From positions 69,855,879 to 69,919,878 of the forward strand of contig OV050032.1 in NCBI GenBank assembly GCA_920105625.2: 64,000 nucleotides of DNA, read 5' to 3'. Source of the DNA: Clusia tigrina. Lineage: Eukaryota > Arthropoda > Insecta > Diptera > Clusiidae. Below are positions 1 through 12,425 of this stretch, in pieces (position 1 is the first letter of the stretch; each line of letters opens with the position of its first letter). The position numbers were made by a program, and so were the translations under genes. The notes below the pieces were generated by a model. The model saw only the letters and a list, made by a program, of their open reading frames with translations, had not been told where the DNA came from and ran no database searches.

Positions 1-638
1 TAGGACGTACCGTATAGAAGTTAGGGCCATTTGAAGTTTTATCAGTGTTTGATTTGGGACTCAAGGGTAGCATATCTTTGAGCGATAGCTTAAATTGACA
101 AGAGGCTCGAGTACTTGATTGTTACAAAATTTCAAGGTTTTATGACGCTCCAGTAAAAAGTTACAAGCATTTGTATGTTGCAAACTTTGATAGGTGTAGG
201 ACGTACCGTATAGAAGTTAGGGCCATTTGAAGTTTTATCAGTGTTTGATTTGGGACTCAAGGGTAGCATAGCTTTGAGCGATAACTTAAATTGACAAGAG
301 GCTCGAGTATTTTATTGTTACGAAATTTCAAGGTTTTATGACGCTGCAGTAAAAAGTTACAAGCATTTGTATGTTGCAAACTTTGATAGGTGTAGGATGT
401 ACCGTAAAGAAGTTAGGGCCATTTGAAGTTTTATCAGTGTTTGATTTGGGACTCAAGGGTAGCATAGCTTTGAGCGATAGCTTAAATTGACAAGAGGCTC
501 ATGTACTTGATTGTTACAAAATTTCAAGGTTTTATGACGCTCCAGTAAAAAGTTACAAGCATTTGTATGTTGCAAACTTTGATAGGTATAGGACGTACCG
601 TATAGAAGTTAGGGCCATTTGAAGTTTTATCAGTGTTT

Positions 639-858
639 GATTTGGGACTCAAGGGTAGCATATCTTTGAGCGATAGCTTAAATTGAGAAAAGGCTCGAGT
701 ACTTGATTGTTACAAAATTTCAAGGTTTTATGAAGTCAAAAATTTCAATTTTTATGACGATCCAGTAAAAAGTTACAAGCATTTGTATGTTGCAAACTTT
801 GATCGGTTTAGGACGTACCGTATAGAAGTTAGGGCCATTTGAAGTTTTATCAGTGTTT
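639..858 (+). repeat. Representative long monomer, type Lb (220 bp)
   Basis: The insert here is 24 bp: after GGTTTTATGA comes AGTCAAAAATTTCAATTTTT and then ATGACGATCC. Linked markers are GCATATCTTTGAGC, TTGAGAAGAGG or TTGAGAAAAGG, and ACTTGATTGTTAC, none of which is typical of La. Similar inserts lie near 731, 9068, 11297, 12104, 14500, 15111, 17901, 22675, 22895, 23115, 25121, 43047 and 56279. Those at 9068, 11297, 12104 and 14500 have GAAGTAAAAAATTTC with the Lb tract CAATTTTTATG, so they look intermediate between La and Lb. Together La and Lb give 38 long monomers by my hand count. Confidence 0.87.
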
Positions 859-1054
859 GATTTGGGATTCAAGGGTAGCATAGCTTTGAGCGATAGCTTA
901 AATTGACAAGAGGCTCGAGTACTTTATTGTTACAAAATTTCAAGGTTTTATGACGCTCCAGTAAAAAGTTACAAGCATTTGTATGTTGCAAACTTTGATA
1001 GGTGTAGGACGTACCGTATAGAAGTTAGGGCCATTTGAAGTTTTATCAGTGTTT
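859..1054 (+). repeat. Representative short (196-bp) monomer
   Basis: This copy is close to the window-wide majority sequence; the difference I see is GGATTC where most copies have GGACTC. Its composition is about 73 G+C in 196 bp. Within it lie, in order: a direct repeat of ATAGCTT separated by 6 bp (ATAGCTTTGAGCGATAGCTT), an XhoI-type palindrome CTCGAG, an A/T-tract stretch (CAAAATTTCAAGGTTTTATG), the very steady segment GCATTTGTATGTTGCAAAC, and one TTAGGG. There are five CpG sites (AGCGAT, CTCGAG, GACGCT, GACGTA, ACCGTA). Length modulo 3 is 1, so any reading frame shifts from one monomer to the next, which argues against coding use. Confidence 0.93.
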
Positions 1055-2033
1055 GATTTGGGACTCAAGGGTAGGATAGCTGTTAGCGATAGCTTAAATT
1101 GACAAGAGGCTCGAGTACTTTATTGTTACAAAATTTCAAGGTTTTATGACGCTCCAGTAAAAAGTAACCAGCATTTGTATGTTGCCAACTTTGATAGGTG
1201 TAGGACGTACCATATAGAAGTTAGGGCCATTTGAAGCTTTATCAGTGTTTGATTTGTGACTCAAGGGTAGCATAGCTTTGAGCGATAGCTTAAATTGTCA
1301 AGAGGCTCGAGCACTTTATTGTTACAAAATTTCAAGGTTTTATGACGCTCCAGTAAAAAGTTACAAGCATTTGTATGTTGCAAACTTTGATAGGTGTAGG
1401 ACGTACCGTATAGAAGTTAGAGACATTTGAAGTTTTATCAGTGTTTGATTTGGGACTCAAGGGTAGCAAGCTTTGAGCGATAGCTTAAATTGACAAGAGG
1501 CTCGAGTACTCTATTGTTACAAAATTTAAAGGTTTTATGACGCTCCAGAAAAAAGGTACAAGCATTTGTATGCTGTAAACTTTGATAGGTGTAGGACGTA
1601 CCGTATAGAAGTTAGGGCCATTTGAAGTTTTACCAGTGTTTGATTTGGGATTCAAGGGTAGCATAGCTTTGAGCGATAGCTTAAATTGACAAGAGGCTCG
1701 AGTACTTTATTGTTACAAACTTTCAAGGTTTTATGACGCTCCAGTAAAAAGTTACAAGCATTTGTATGTTGCAAACTTTGATAGGTGGAGGACGTACCGT
1801 ATAGAAGTTACGGCCATTTGAAGTTTTATCAGTGTTTGATTTGGGACTCAAGGGTAGCATAGCTTTCAGCGATAGCTTAAATTGACAAGAGGCTCGAGTA
1901 CTTTATTGTTACAAAATTGCAAGGTTTTATGACGCTCCAGTAAAAAGTTACAAGCATTTGCATGTTGCAAACTTTGATAGGTGTAGGATGTACCGTATAG
2001 AAGTTAGGGTCATTTGAAGTTTTATCAGTGTTT

Positions 2034-2194
2034 GATTTGGGACTCAAGGGTAGGATAGCTTTTAGCGATAGCTTAAATTGACAAGAGGCTCGAGTACTTT
2101 ATTGTTACAAAATTGCATTTGTATGTTGCCAACTTTGATAGGTGTAGGACGTACCATATAGAAGTTAGGGCCATTTGAAGCTTTATCAGTGTTT
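2034..2194 (+). repeat. Truncated 161-bp monomer (35-bp internal deletion)
   Basis: Phase landmarks fall at 2034 and 2195, 161 bp apart instead of 196. The text reads TTACAAAATTGCATTTGTATG, so the segment from TCAAGGTTTTATGACG through AGTTACAA is missing (35 bp). The junction lies near 2114-2116. This removes the A/T-tract region that is duplicated in long monomers. The flanking monomers have normal length, so this is a local deletion and not a shift of phase that persists. Confidence 0.85.
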
Positions 2195-2390
2195 GATTTG
2201 TGACTCAAGGGTAGCATAGCTTTGAGCGATAGCTTAAATTGACAAGAGGCTCGAGTACTTTATTGTTACAAAATTTCAAGGTTTTATGACGCTCCAGAAA
2301 AAAGTTACAAGCATTTGTATGTTGCAAACTTTGATAGGTGGAGGAATTACCGTCTAGAAGTTAGGGCCATTTGAAGTTTTATCAGTGTTT

Positions 2391-2610
2391 GATTGGGGAA
2401 TCAAGGGTAGCATAGCTTTGAGCGATAGCTTAAATTGACAAGAGACTTGAGTACTCTATTGTTAAAAATTTCAAGGTTTTATGAAGTAAAAAATTTCAAG
2501 GTTTTATGACGATCCAGTAAAAGGTTACAAGCATTTGTATGCTGTAAACTTTGATAGGTGTAGGACGTACCGTATAGAAGTTAGGGCCATTTGAAGTTTT
2601 ACCAGTGTTT
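2391..2610 (+). repeat. Representative long monomer, type La (220 bp)
   Basis: Relative to the 196-bp form this monomer holds a second copy of the A/T-tract segment. After ATTTCAAGGTTTTATGA comes AAGTAAAAAATTTC and then AAGGTTTTATGACG again: 25 bp gained, with 1 bp lost in TGTTAAAAATTTC. It carries linked markers: CTTGAGTACTC instead of CTCGAGTACTT, and CGATCCAGTAAAAGG instead of CGCTCCAGTAAAAAG. Similar La inserts lie near 2482, 3291, 4099, 4907, 5911, 10268, 10684, 13690, 16701, 19491, 21279, 24311, 27101, 28107, 41057, 44631, 46617, 48760, 53878, 55270, 57477, 58087, 59681, 60290 and 63451. Later copies (from about 19 kb) usually have AAATCTCAAGG in the second tract and are often followed by ACGGACCGTGTAGAAG. 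Confidence 0.9.
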
Positions 2611-5230
2611 GATTTGGGATTCAAGGGTAGCATAGCTTTGAGCGATAGCTTAAATTGACAAGAGGCTCGAGTACTTTATTGTTACAAAATTTCAAGGTTT
2701 TATGACGCTCCAGTAAAAAGTTACAAGCATTTGTATGTTTCAAACTTTGATAGGTGTAGGACTTACCGTATAGAAGTTAGGGCCATTTGAAGTTTTATCA
2801 GTGTTTGATTTGGGACTCAAGGGGAGCATAGCTTTGAGCGATAGCTTAAGTTGGCAAGAGGCTCGAGTACTTTATTGTTACAAAATTTCAAGGTTTTATG
2901 ACGCTCCAGTAAAAAGTTACAAGCATTTGTATGTTGCAAACTTTGATAGGTGTAGGGCGTACCGTATAGAAGTTAGGGCCATTTGAAGTTTTATCAGTGT
3001 TTGATTTGGGACTCAAGGGTAGGATAGCTTTTAGCGATAGCTTAAATTGACAAGAGGCTCGAGTACTTTATTGTTACAAAATTTCAAGGTTTTATGACGT
3101 TCCAGTAAAAAGTTACAAGCATTTGTATGTTGCAAACTTTGATAGGTGGAGGAATTACCGTCTAGAAGTTAGGGCCATTTGAAGTTTTATCAGTGTTTGA
3201 TTGGGGAATCAAGGGTAGCATAGCTTTGAGCGATAGCTTAAATTGACAAGAGACTTGAGTACTCTATTGTTAAAAATTTCAAGGTTTTATGAAGTAAAAA
3301 ATTTCAAGGTTTTATGACAATCCAGTAAAAGGTTACAAGCATTTGTATGTTGCATACTTTGATAGGTGTAGGACGTACCGTATAGAAGTCAGGGCCATTT
3401 GAAGTTTTATTAGTGTTTGATTTGTGACTCAAGGGTAGCATAGCTTTGAGCGATAGCTTAAATTGACAAGAGGCTCGAGTACATTATTGTTACAAAATTT
3501 CAAGGTTTTATGACGCTCCAGTAAAAAGTTACAAGCATTTGTATGTTGCAAACTTTGATAGGTGTAGGACGTACCGTATAGAAGTTAGGGCCATTTGAAG
3601 TTTTCACAGTGTTTTATTTGGGACTCAAGGGTAGCATAGCTTTGAGCGATAGCTTAAATTGACAAGCGGCTCGAGTACTTTATTGTTACAAAGTTTCAAT
3701 GTTTTATGACGCTCCAGTAAAAAGTTACAATCATTTGTATGCTGCAAACTTTGATAGGTGTAGGACGTACCGTATAGAAGTTAGAGCCATTTGAAGTTTT
3801 ATCAGTGTTTGATTTGGGACTCAAGGGTAGCATAGCTTTGAGCGATAGCTTAAATTGACAAGAGGCTCGAGTACTTTATTGTTACAAAATTTAAAGGTTT
3901 TATGACGCTCCAGAAAAAAGTTACAAGCATTTGTATGTTGCAAACTTTGATAGATGTAGGAAATACCGTATAGAAGTTAGGGCCATTTGAAGTTTTATCA
4001 GTGTTTGATTGGGGACTCAAGTGTAGCATAGCTTTGAACGATAGCTTAAATTGACAAGAGACTTGAGTACTCTATTGTTAAAAATTTCAAGGTTTTATGA
4101 AGTAAAAAATTTCAAGGTTTTATGACGATCCAGTAAAAGGTTACAAGCATTTGTATGCTGTAAACTTTGATAGGTGTAGGACGTACCGTATAGAAGTTAG
4201 GGTCATTTGAAGTTTTACCAGTGTTTGATTTGGGATTCAAGGGTAGCATAGCTTTGACCGATAGCTTAAATTGACAAGAGGCTCGAGTACTTTATTGTTA
4301 CAAAATTTCAAGGTTTTATGACGCTCCAGTAAAAAGTTACAAGCATTTGTATGTTGCAATCTTTGATAGGTGTAGGACTTACCGTATAGAAGTTAGGGCC
4401 ATTTGAAATTTTATCAGTGTTTGATTTGGGACTCAAGGGGAGCATAGCTTTGAGCGATAGCTTAAGTTGACAAGAGGCTCGAGTACTTTATTGTTACAAA
4501 ATTTCAAGGTTTTATGACGCTCCAGTAAAAAGTTACAAGCATTTGTATGTTGCAAACTTTGATAGGTGTAGGATGCACCGTATAGAAGTTAGGGCCATTT
4601 GAAGTTTTATCAGTGTTTGATTTGGGACTCAAGGGTAGCATAGCTTTGAGCGATAACTTAAATTGGCAAGAGGCTCGAGTACATTATTGTTACAAAATTT
4701 CAAGGTTTTATAAGGCTCCAGAAAAAAGTTACAAGCATTTGTATGTTGCAAACTTTGATAAGTGGAGGACGTACCGTATAGAAGTTAGGGCCATTTGAAG
4801 TTTTATCAGTGTTTGATTGGGGAATCAAGGGTAGAATAGCTTTGAGCGATAGCTTAAATTGACAAGAGGCTTGAGTACTTTATTGTTAAAAATTTCAAGG
4901 TTTTATGAAGTAAAAAATTTAAAGGTTTTATGACGATCCAGTAAAAGGTTACAAGCATTTGTATGTTGCAAACTTTGATAGGTGTAGGACGTACCGTATA
5001 GAAGTTAGGGCCATTTGAAGTTTTACCAGTGTTTGATTTGGGATTCAAGGGTAGCATAGTTTTGAGCGATGGCTTAAATTGACAAGAGGCTCGAGTACTT
5101 TATTGTTACAAAATTTCAAGGTTTTATGACGCTCCAGTAAAAAGTTACAAGCATTTGTATGTTGCAAACTTTGATAGGTGTAGGACTTACCGTATAGAAG
5201 TTAGGGCCATTTGAAGTTTTATCAGTGTTT

Positions 5231-6380
5231 GATTTGTGACTCAAGTTTAGCATAGCTTTGAGCGATAGCTTAAATTGTCAAGAGGCTCGAGTTCTTTATT
5301 TTTATAAAATTTCAAGGTTTTATGACGCTCCAGTAAAAAGTTACAAGCATTTGTATGTTGCAAACTTTGATAGGTGTAGGATGCACCGTATAGAAGTTAG
5401 GGCCATTTGAAGTTTTATCAGTGTTTAATTTGGGACTCAAGGGTAGCATAGCTTTGAGCGATAACTTAAATTGACAAGAGGCTCGAGTACATTATTGTTA
5501 CAAAATTTCAAGGTTTTATGACGCTCCAGAAAAAATTTACAAGCATTTGTATGTTGCAAACTTTGATAGGTGTAGGACGTACCGTATAGAAGTTAGGGCC
5601 ATTTGAAGTTTTATCAGTGTTTGATTTGGGACTCAAGTTTAGCATAGCTTTGAGCGATAGCTTAAATTGACAAGAGGCTCGAGTATTTTATTGTTACGAA
5701 ATTTCAATGTTTTATGACGCTGCAGTAAAAAGTTACAAGCATTTGTATGTTGCAAAATTAGATAGGTGTAGGACGTACCGTATAGAAGTTAGGGCCATTT
5801 GAAGTTTTATCAGTGTTTGATTGGGGACTCAAGGGCAGCATAGCTTTGAGCGATAGCTTAAATTGACAATTGGCTTGAGTACTCTATTGTTAAAAATTTC
5901 AAGGTTTTATTAAGTAAAAAATTTCAAGGTTTTATGACGATCCAGTAAAAGGTTACAAGCATTTGTATGTTGCAACTTTTGATAGGTGTAGGACATACCG
6001 TATAGAAGTTAGGGCCATTTGAAGTTTTACCAGTGTTTGATTTGGGATTCAAGGGTAGCATAGCTTTGAGCGATAGCTTAAATTGTCAAGAGGCTCGAGC
6101 ACTTTATTGTTACAAATTTCAAGGTTTTATGACGCTCCAGTAAAAAGTTATAAACATTTGTATGTTGCAAACTTTGATAGGTGTAGAACGTACCGTATAG
6201 AAGTTAGGGCCATTTGAAGTTCTATCAGTGTTTGATTTGGGACTCAAGGGGAGCATAGCTTTGAGCGATAGCTTAAATTGACAGGAGGCTCGAATACTTT
6301 ATTGTTACAAAATTTCAAGGTTTTATGACGCTCCAGTAAAAAGTGACAAGCATTTGTATGTTGCAAACTTTGATAAGTGT
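5231..6380 (+). repeat. 1.15-kb module, copy 1 of 3
   Basis: This run of about six monomers starts with the rare string GTGACTCAAGTTTAGCATAG and a monomer containing GTTCTTTATTTTTATAAAAT. It continues with GGATGCACCG, an La-type long monomer beginning GATTGGGGAC (near 5821) and ends with GACAGGAGGCTCGAATAC (near 6280) and AAAAAGTGACAAGC. The same order of rare variants occurs from 13011 and from 16022. The distance from TCAAGTTTAG to GACAGGAGG is 1,039 bp here and 1,040 bp in the other two copies. This copy is the most diverged of the three. Confidence 0.75.
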
Positions 6381-9300
6381 AGGACTTACCGTATAGAAGT
6401 TAGGGCCATTTGAAGTTTTATCAGTGTTTGATTTGGGACTCAAGGGGAGCATAGCTTTGAGCGATAGCTTAAATTGATAAGAGGCTCGAGTACTTTATTG
6501 TTTCAAAATTTCAAGGTTTTATGACGCTCCACTAAAAAGTTACAAGCATTTGTATGTTGCAAACTTTGATAGGTGTAGGACGTACCGTATAGAAGATAGG
6601 GCCATTTGAAGTTTTATCAGTGTTTGATTTGGGACTCAAGGGTAGCATAGCTTTGAGCGACAACTTAAATTGACAAGAGGCTCGAGTACTTTATTGTTAC
6701 AAAATTTCAAGGTTTTATGACGCTCCAATAAAAAGTTACAAGAATTTGTATGCTGCAAACTTTGATAGGTGTAGGACGTACCGTATAGAAGTTAGGGCCA
6801 TTTGAAGTTTTATCAGTGTTTGATTTGGGATTCAAGGGTAGCATAGCTTTGAGCGATAGCTTAAATTGACAAGAGGCTCGAGTACTTTATTGTTACAAAA
6901 TTTAAAGGTTTTATGACGCTCCAGTAAAATGTTACAAGCATTTGTATGTTGCAAACTTTGATAGGTGTAGGACGTACCGTATAGAAGTTAGGGCCATTTG
7001 AAGTTTTATCAGTGTTTGATTTGGGACTCAGGGGTAGCATAGCTTTGAGCGATAGCTTAAATTGACGAGAGGCTCGAGTACTTTATTGTTACAAAATTTC
7101 AAGGTTTTATGACGCTCCAGTAAAGAGTTACAAGCATTTGTATGTTGCAAACTTTGATAGGTGTAGGACGTACCGTATAGAAGTTAGGGTCATTTGAAGT
7201 TTTATCAGTGTTTGATTTTGGACTCAAGGGTAGCATAGCTTTGAGCGATAGCTGAGATTGTCAAGAGGCTGAGTACTTTATTGTTACAAAATTTCAAGGT
7301 TTTATGATGCTCCAGAAAAAAGTTACAAGCATTTGTATGTTGCAAACTTTGATAGGTGTAGGACGTACCGTATAGAAGTTAGGGCCATTTGAAGTTTTCT
7401 CAGTGTTTGATTTGGGACTCAAGGGTAGCATAGCTTTGAGCGATAACTTAAATTGGCAAGAGGCTCGAGTACTTTATTGTTACAAAATTTCAAGGTTTTA
7501 TGACACTCCCGCAAAAAGTTACAAGCATTTGTATGTTGCAAACTTTGATAGGTGTAGGACGTACCGTATAGAAGTTAGGGCCATTTGAAGTTTTATCAGT
7601 GTTTGATTTGGGACTCAAGGGTAGCATAGCTTTGAGCGATAGCTTAAATTGATAAGAGGCTCGAGTACTTTATTGTCACAAAATTTCAAGGTTTTATAAC
7701 GCTCTAGCAAAAAGTTACAAGCATTTGATTGTTGCCAAATTTGATAGGTGTAGGACGTACCGTATAGAAGTTAGGGCCATTTGAAGTTTTATCAGAGTTT
7801 GATTTGGGACTCAAGGGTAGCATAGCTTTGAGCGATAGCTTAAATTGATAAGAGGCTCGAGTACTTTATTGTCACAAAATTTCAAGGTTTTGTGACGCTC
7901 CAGAAAAAAGTTACAAGCATTTGTATGTTGCAAACTTTGATAGGTGTAGGACGTACCGTATAGAAGTTAGGGCCATTTGAAGTTTTCTCAGTGTTTGATT
8001 TGGGACTCAAGGGTAGCATAGCTTTGAGCGATAGCTTAAATTGATAAGAGGCTCGAGTACTTTATTGTTACAAAATTTCAAGGTTTTATGACACTCCAGC
8101 AAAAAGTTACAAGCATTTGTATGTTGCAAACTTTGATAGGTGTAGGACGTACCGTATAGAAGTTAGGGCCATTTGAAGTTTTATCAGTGTTTGATTTGGG
8201 ACTCAAGGGTAGCATAGCTTGAGCGATAGCTTAAATTGATAAGAGGCTCGAGTACTTTATTGTCACAAAATTTCAAGGTTTTATGACGCTCCAGAAAAAA
8301 GTTACAAGCATTTGTGTGTTGTAAACTTTGATAGGTGGAGGACGTACCGTATAGAAGTTAGGGCCATTTGAAGTTTTACCAGTGTTTGATTTGGGATTCA
8401 AGGGTAGCATAGCTTTGAGCGATAGCTTAAATTGACAAGAGGCTCGAGTACTTTATTGTTACAAAATTTCAAGGTTTTATGACGCTCCAGTAAAAAGTTA
8501 CAAGCATTTGTATGTTGCAAACTTTGATAGGTGTAGGACTTACCGTATAGAAGTTAGGGCCATTTGAAGTTTTATCAGTGTTTGATTTGGGACTCAAGGG
8601 GAGCATAGCTTTGAGCGATAGCTTAAATTGACAAGAGGCTCGAGTACTTTATTGTTACACAATTTCAGGGTTTTATGACACTCCAGTAAAAAGTGACAAG
8701 CATTTGTATGTTGCAAACTTTGATAGGTGTAGGACGTACCGTATAGAAGTTAGGGCCATTTGAAGTTTTATCAGTGTTTGATTTGGGACTCAAGGGTAGC
8801 ATAGCTTTGAGCGATAGCTTAAATAGACAAGAGGCTCGAGTATTTTATTGTTACGAAATTTCAAGGTTTTATGACGCTCCAGTAAAAAGATACAAGCATT
8901 TGTATGTTGCAAACCTTGATAGGTGTAGGACGTACCGTATAGAAGTTAGGGCCATTTGAAGATTTATCAATGTTTGATTTGGGACTCAAGTGTAGCATAG
9001 CTTTAAGCGATAGCTTAAATAGACAAGAGGCTCGAGTACTTGATTGTTACAAAATTTCAAGGTTTTATGAAGTAAAAAATTTCAATTTTTATGACACTCC
9101 AGCAAAAAGTTACAAGCATTTGTATGTTGCAAACTTTGATAGGTGTAGGACGTACCGTATAGAAGTTAGGGCCATTTGAAGTTTTATCAGTGTTTGATTT
9201 GGGACTCAAGGGTAGCATAGCTTTGAGCGATAGCTTAAATTGATAAGAGGCTCGAGTACTTTATTGTCACAAAATTTGAAGGTTTTATAACGCTCTAGCA

Positions 9301-10751
9301 AAAAGTTACAAGCATTTGAATGTTGCAAACTTTCATAAGTCTAGGACACACCGTATTGAAGTTAGGGCCATTTGAAGTTTTATCAGTGTTTGATTTGGGA
9401 CTCAAGGGTAGCATAGCTTTGAGCGATAACTTAAATTGACAAGAGGCTCGAGTACTTTATTGTTACAAAATTTAAAGATTCTATGACGCTCCAGTGAAAA
9501 GTTAAAAGCATTTGATTGTTGCCAAATTTGATAGGTGTAGGACGTACCGTATAGAAGTTAGGGCCATTTGAAGTTTTATCAGTGTTTGGTTTGGGACTCA
9601 AGGGTAGCATAGCTTTGAGCGATAGCTTAAATTGATAAGAGGCTCGAGTACTTTATTGTCACAAAATTTCAAGGTTTTATGACGCTCCAGAAAAAAGTTA
9701 CAAGCATTTGTATGTTGCAAACTTTCATAGGTGTAGGACGTACCGTATAGAAGTTAGGGCCATTTGAAGTTTTCTCAGTGTTTGATTTGGGACTCAAGGG
9801 TAGCATAGCTTTGAGCGATAGCTTAAATTGATAAGAGGCTCGAGTACTTTATTGTTACAAAATTTCAAGCGTTTATGACGCTCCAGTAAAAAGTTACAAG
9901 CATTTGATTGTTGCAAACTTTGATAGGTGTAGGACGCACCGTATAGGAGTTAGGGCCATTTGAAGTTTTATCAGTGTTTGATTTGGGTCTCAAGGGTAGC
10001 ATAGCTATGAGCGATAGCTTAAATTGATAAGAGGCTCGAGTACTTTATTGTCACAAAATTTCAAGGTTTTATGACGCTCCAGAAAAAAGTTACAAGCATT
10101 TGTGTGTTGCAAACTTTGATAGGTGGAGGACTTACCGTCTAGAAGTTAGGGCCATTTGAAGTTTTATCAGTGTTTGATTGGGGACTCAAGGGTAGCATAG
10201 CTTTGAGCGACAGCTTAAATTGACAAGAGACTTGAGTACTCTATTGTTAAAAATTTCAAGGTTTTATGAAGTAAAAAATTTAAAGGTTTTATGACGATCC
10301 AGTAAAAGGTTACAAGCATTTGTATGCTGTAAACTTTGATAGGTGTAGGACGTACCGTATAGAAGTTAGGGCCATTTGAAGTTTTACCAGTGTTTGATTT
10401 GGGATTCAAGGGTAGCATAGCTTTGAGCGATAGCTTAAATTGACAAGAGGCTCGAGTACATTATTGTTACAAAATTTCAAGGTTCTATGACGCTCCAGAA
10501 AAAAGTTACAAGCATTTGTATGTTGCAAACTTTGATAGGTGGAGGACGTACCGTATAGAAGTTAGGGCCATTTGAAGTTTTATCAGTGTTTGATTGGGGA
10601 CTCAAGGGTAGTATAGCTTTGAGCGATAGCTTAAATTGACAAGAGGCTTGAGTACTTTATTGTTAAAAATTTCAAGGTTTTATGAAGTAAAGAATTTAAA
10701 GGTTTTATGACGATCCAGTAAAAGGTTACAAGCATTTGTATGTTGCAAACA

Positions 10752-12365
10752 TTGATAGGTGTAGGACTTACCGTATAGAAGTTAGGGCCATTTGAAGTTT
10801 TATCAGTGTTTGATTTGGGACTCAAGGGGAGCATAGCTTTGAGCGATAGCTTAAATTGACAACAGGCTCGAGTACTTTATTGTTACACAATTTCAGGGTT
10901 TTATGACACTCCAGGAAAAAGTGACAAGCATTTGTATGTTGCAAACTTTGATAGGTGTAGGACGTACCGTATAGAAGTTAGGGACATTTGAAGTTTTATC
11001 AGTGTTTGATTTGGGACTCAAGGGTAGCATAGCTTTGAGCGATAGCTTAAATAGACAAGAGGCTCGAGTATTTTATTGTTACGAAATTTCAAGGTTTTAT
11101 GACGCTCCAGTAAAAAGATACAAGCATTTGTATGTTGCAAACTTTGATAGGTGTAGGACGTACCGTATAGAAGTTAGGGCCATTTGAAGATTTATCAGTG
11201 TTTGATTTGGGACTCAAGGGTAGCATAGCTTTGAGCGATAGCTTAAATAGACAAGAGGCTCGAGTACTTGATTGTTACAAAATTTCAAGGTTTTATGAAG
11301 TAAAAAATTTCAATTTTTATGACGATCCAGTAAAAGGTACCAGCATTTGTATGTTGCAAACTTTGATAGGTGTAGGACGTACCGTATAGAAGTTAGGGCC
11401 ATTTGCAGTTTTATCAGTGTTTGATTTGGGATTCAAGGGTAGCATAGCTTTGAGCGATAGCTCAAATTGACAAGAGGCTCGAGTACTTTATTGTTACAAA
11501 ATTTAAAGGTTTTATGACGCTCCAGTAAAAAGTTACAAGCATTTGTATGTTGCAAACTTTGATAGGTGTAGGACTTACCGTATAGAAGTTAGGGCCATTT
11601 GAAGTTTTATCAGTGTTTGATTTGGGACTCAAGGGGAGCATAGCTTTGAGCGATAGCTTAAATTGACAACAGGCTCGAGTACTTTATTGTTACACAATTT
11701 CAGGGTTTTATGACACTCCAGGAAAAAGTGACAAGCATTTGTATGTTGCAAACTTTGATAGGTGTAGGACGTACCGTATAGAAGTTAGGGACATTTGAAG
11801 TTTTATCAGTGTTTGATTTGGGACTCAAGGGTAGCATAGCTTTGAGCGATAGCTTAAATAGACAAGAGGCTCGAGTATTTTATTGTTACGAAATTTCAAG
11901 GTTTTATGACGCTCCAGTAAAAAGATACAAGCATTTGTATGTTGCAAACTTTGATAGGTGTAGGACGTACCGTATAGAAGTTAGGGCCATTTGAAGATTT
12001 ATTAGTGTTTGATTTGGGACTCAAGGGTAGCATAGCTTTGAGCGATAGCTTAAATAGACAAGAGGCTCGAGTACTTGATTGTTACAAAATTTCAAGGTTT
12101 TATGAAGTAAAAAATTTCAATTTTTATGACGATCCAGTAAAAGGTACCAGCATTTGTATGTTGCAAACTTTGATAGGTGTAGGACGTACCGTATAGAAGT
12201 TAGGGCCATTTGCAGTTTTATCAGTGTTTGATTTGGGATTCAAGGGTAGCATAGCTTTGAGCGATAGCTTAAATTGACAAGAGGCTCGAGTACTTTATTG
12301 TTACAAAATTTCAAGGTTTTATGACGCTCCAGTAAAAAGTTACAAGCATTTGTATGTTGCAAACT
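10752..12365 (+). repeat. 807-bp tandem duplication (two copies)
   Basis: Rare strings recur at an offset of exactly 807 bp: AACAGGCTCGAG at 10861 and 11668, and the block with AAATAGACAAGAGG and AAAAAGATACAAGC near 11050 and 11857. The period equals four monomers with one long one (4 x 196 + 24 - 1). Copy 1 is about 10752-11558 and copy 2 about 11559-12365. Differences I noticed between them include CTCAAATT against CTTAAATT and TTTAAAGG against TTTCAAGG. Part of the unit reappears at 14.17-14.85 kb, offset 2,396 bp from copy 2, together with the flanking TTCTATCAGTTTTTGAATTG. Confidence 0.85.
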
Positions 12366-12425
12366 TTGATAGGTGTAGGACGTACCGTATAGAAGTTAGC
12401 GCCATTTGAAGTTCTATCAGTTTTT

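Larger units (their letters stand above)
1..10751 (+). repeat. Heterogeneous, diverged part of the array
   Basis: Monomers here vary more from neighbour to neighbour than elsewhere, with many private changes and few long perfect copies of each other. La monomers occur near 2482, 3291, 4099, 4907, 5911, 10268 and 10684. The variant GGAATTACCGTCTAGAAG followed by GATTGGGGAATC occurs at about 2343 and 3151, an offset of 808 bp (four monomers, one long), but the likeness fades after roughly 200 bp. From about 7.6 to 10.1 kb a subfamily with TTGATAAGAGGCTCGAG and TATTGTCACAAAATTT is frequent, and it reappears at 51.6-55 kb and 62.8-63.1 kb. No other sequence class is visible in this stretch. Confidence 0.8.

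Noticed and set aside
2801..2986. 61-codon reading frame (GTG start, ending in GCCATTTGA), repeated at 4613, 7403, 8774, 11002, 11809, 14205 and 50841
   Set aside because: It is the satellite monomer read in one frame. It opens only when a single base removes the usual stop in AAATTGACAAG (to TTGGCAAG or TAGACAAG). The monomer length is not a multiple of 3, there is no ATG start, and most copies keep the stop. I see no sign of coding selection.
10215..10418. Minus-strand frames of 63-75 codons (also at 4854, 10631, 50690, 61782 and 63397)
   Set aside because: These are reverse readings of the satellite monomers, several of them long La monomers. They appear and vanish with single substitutions and have no independent support.
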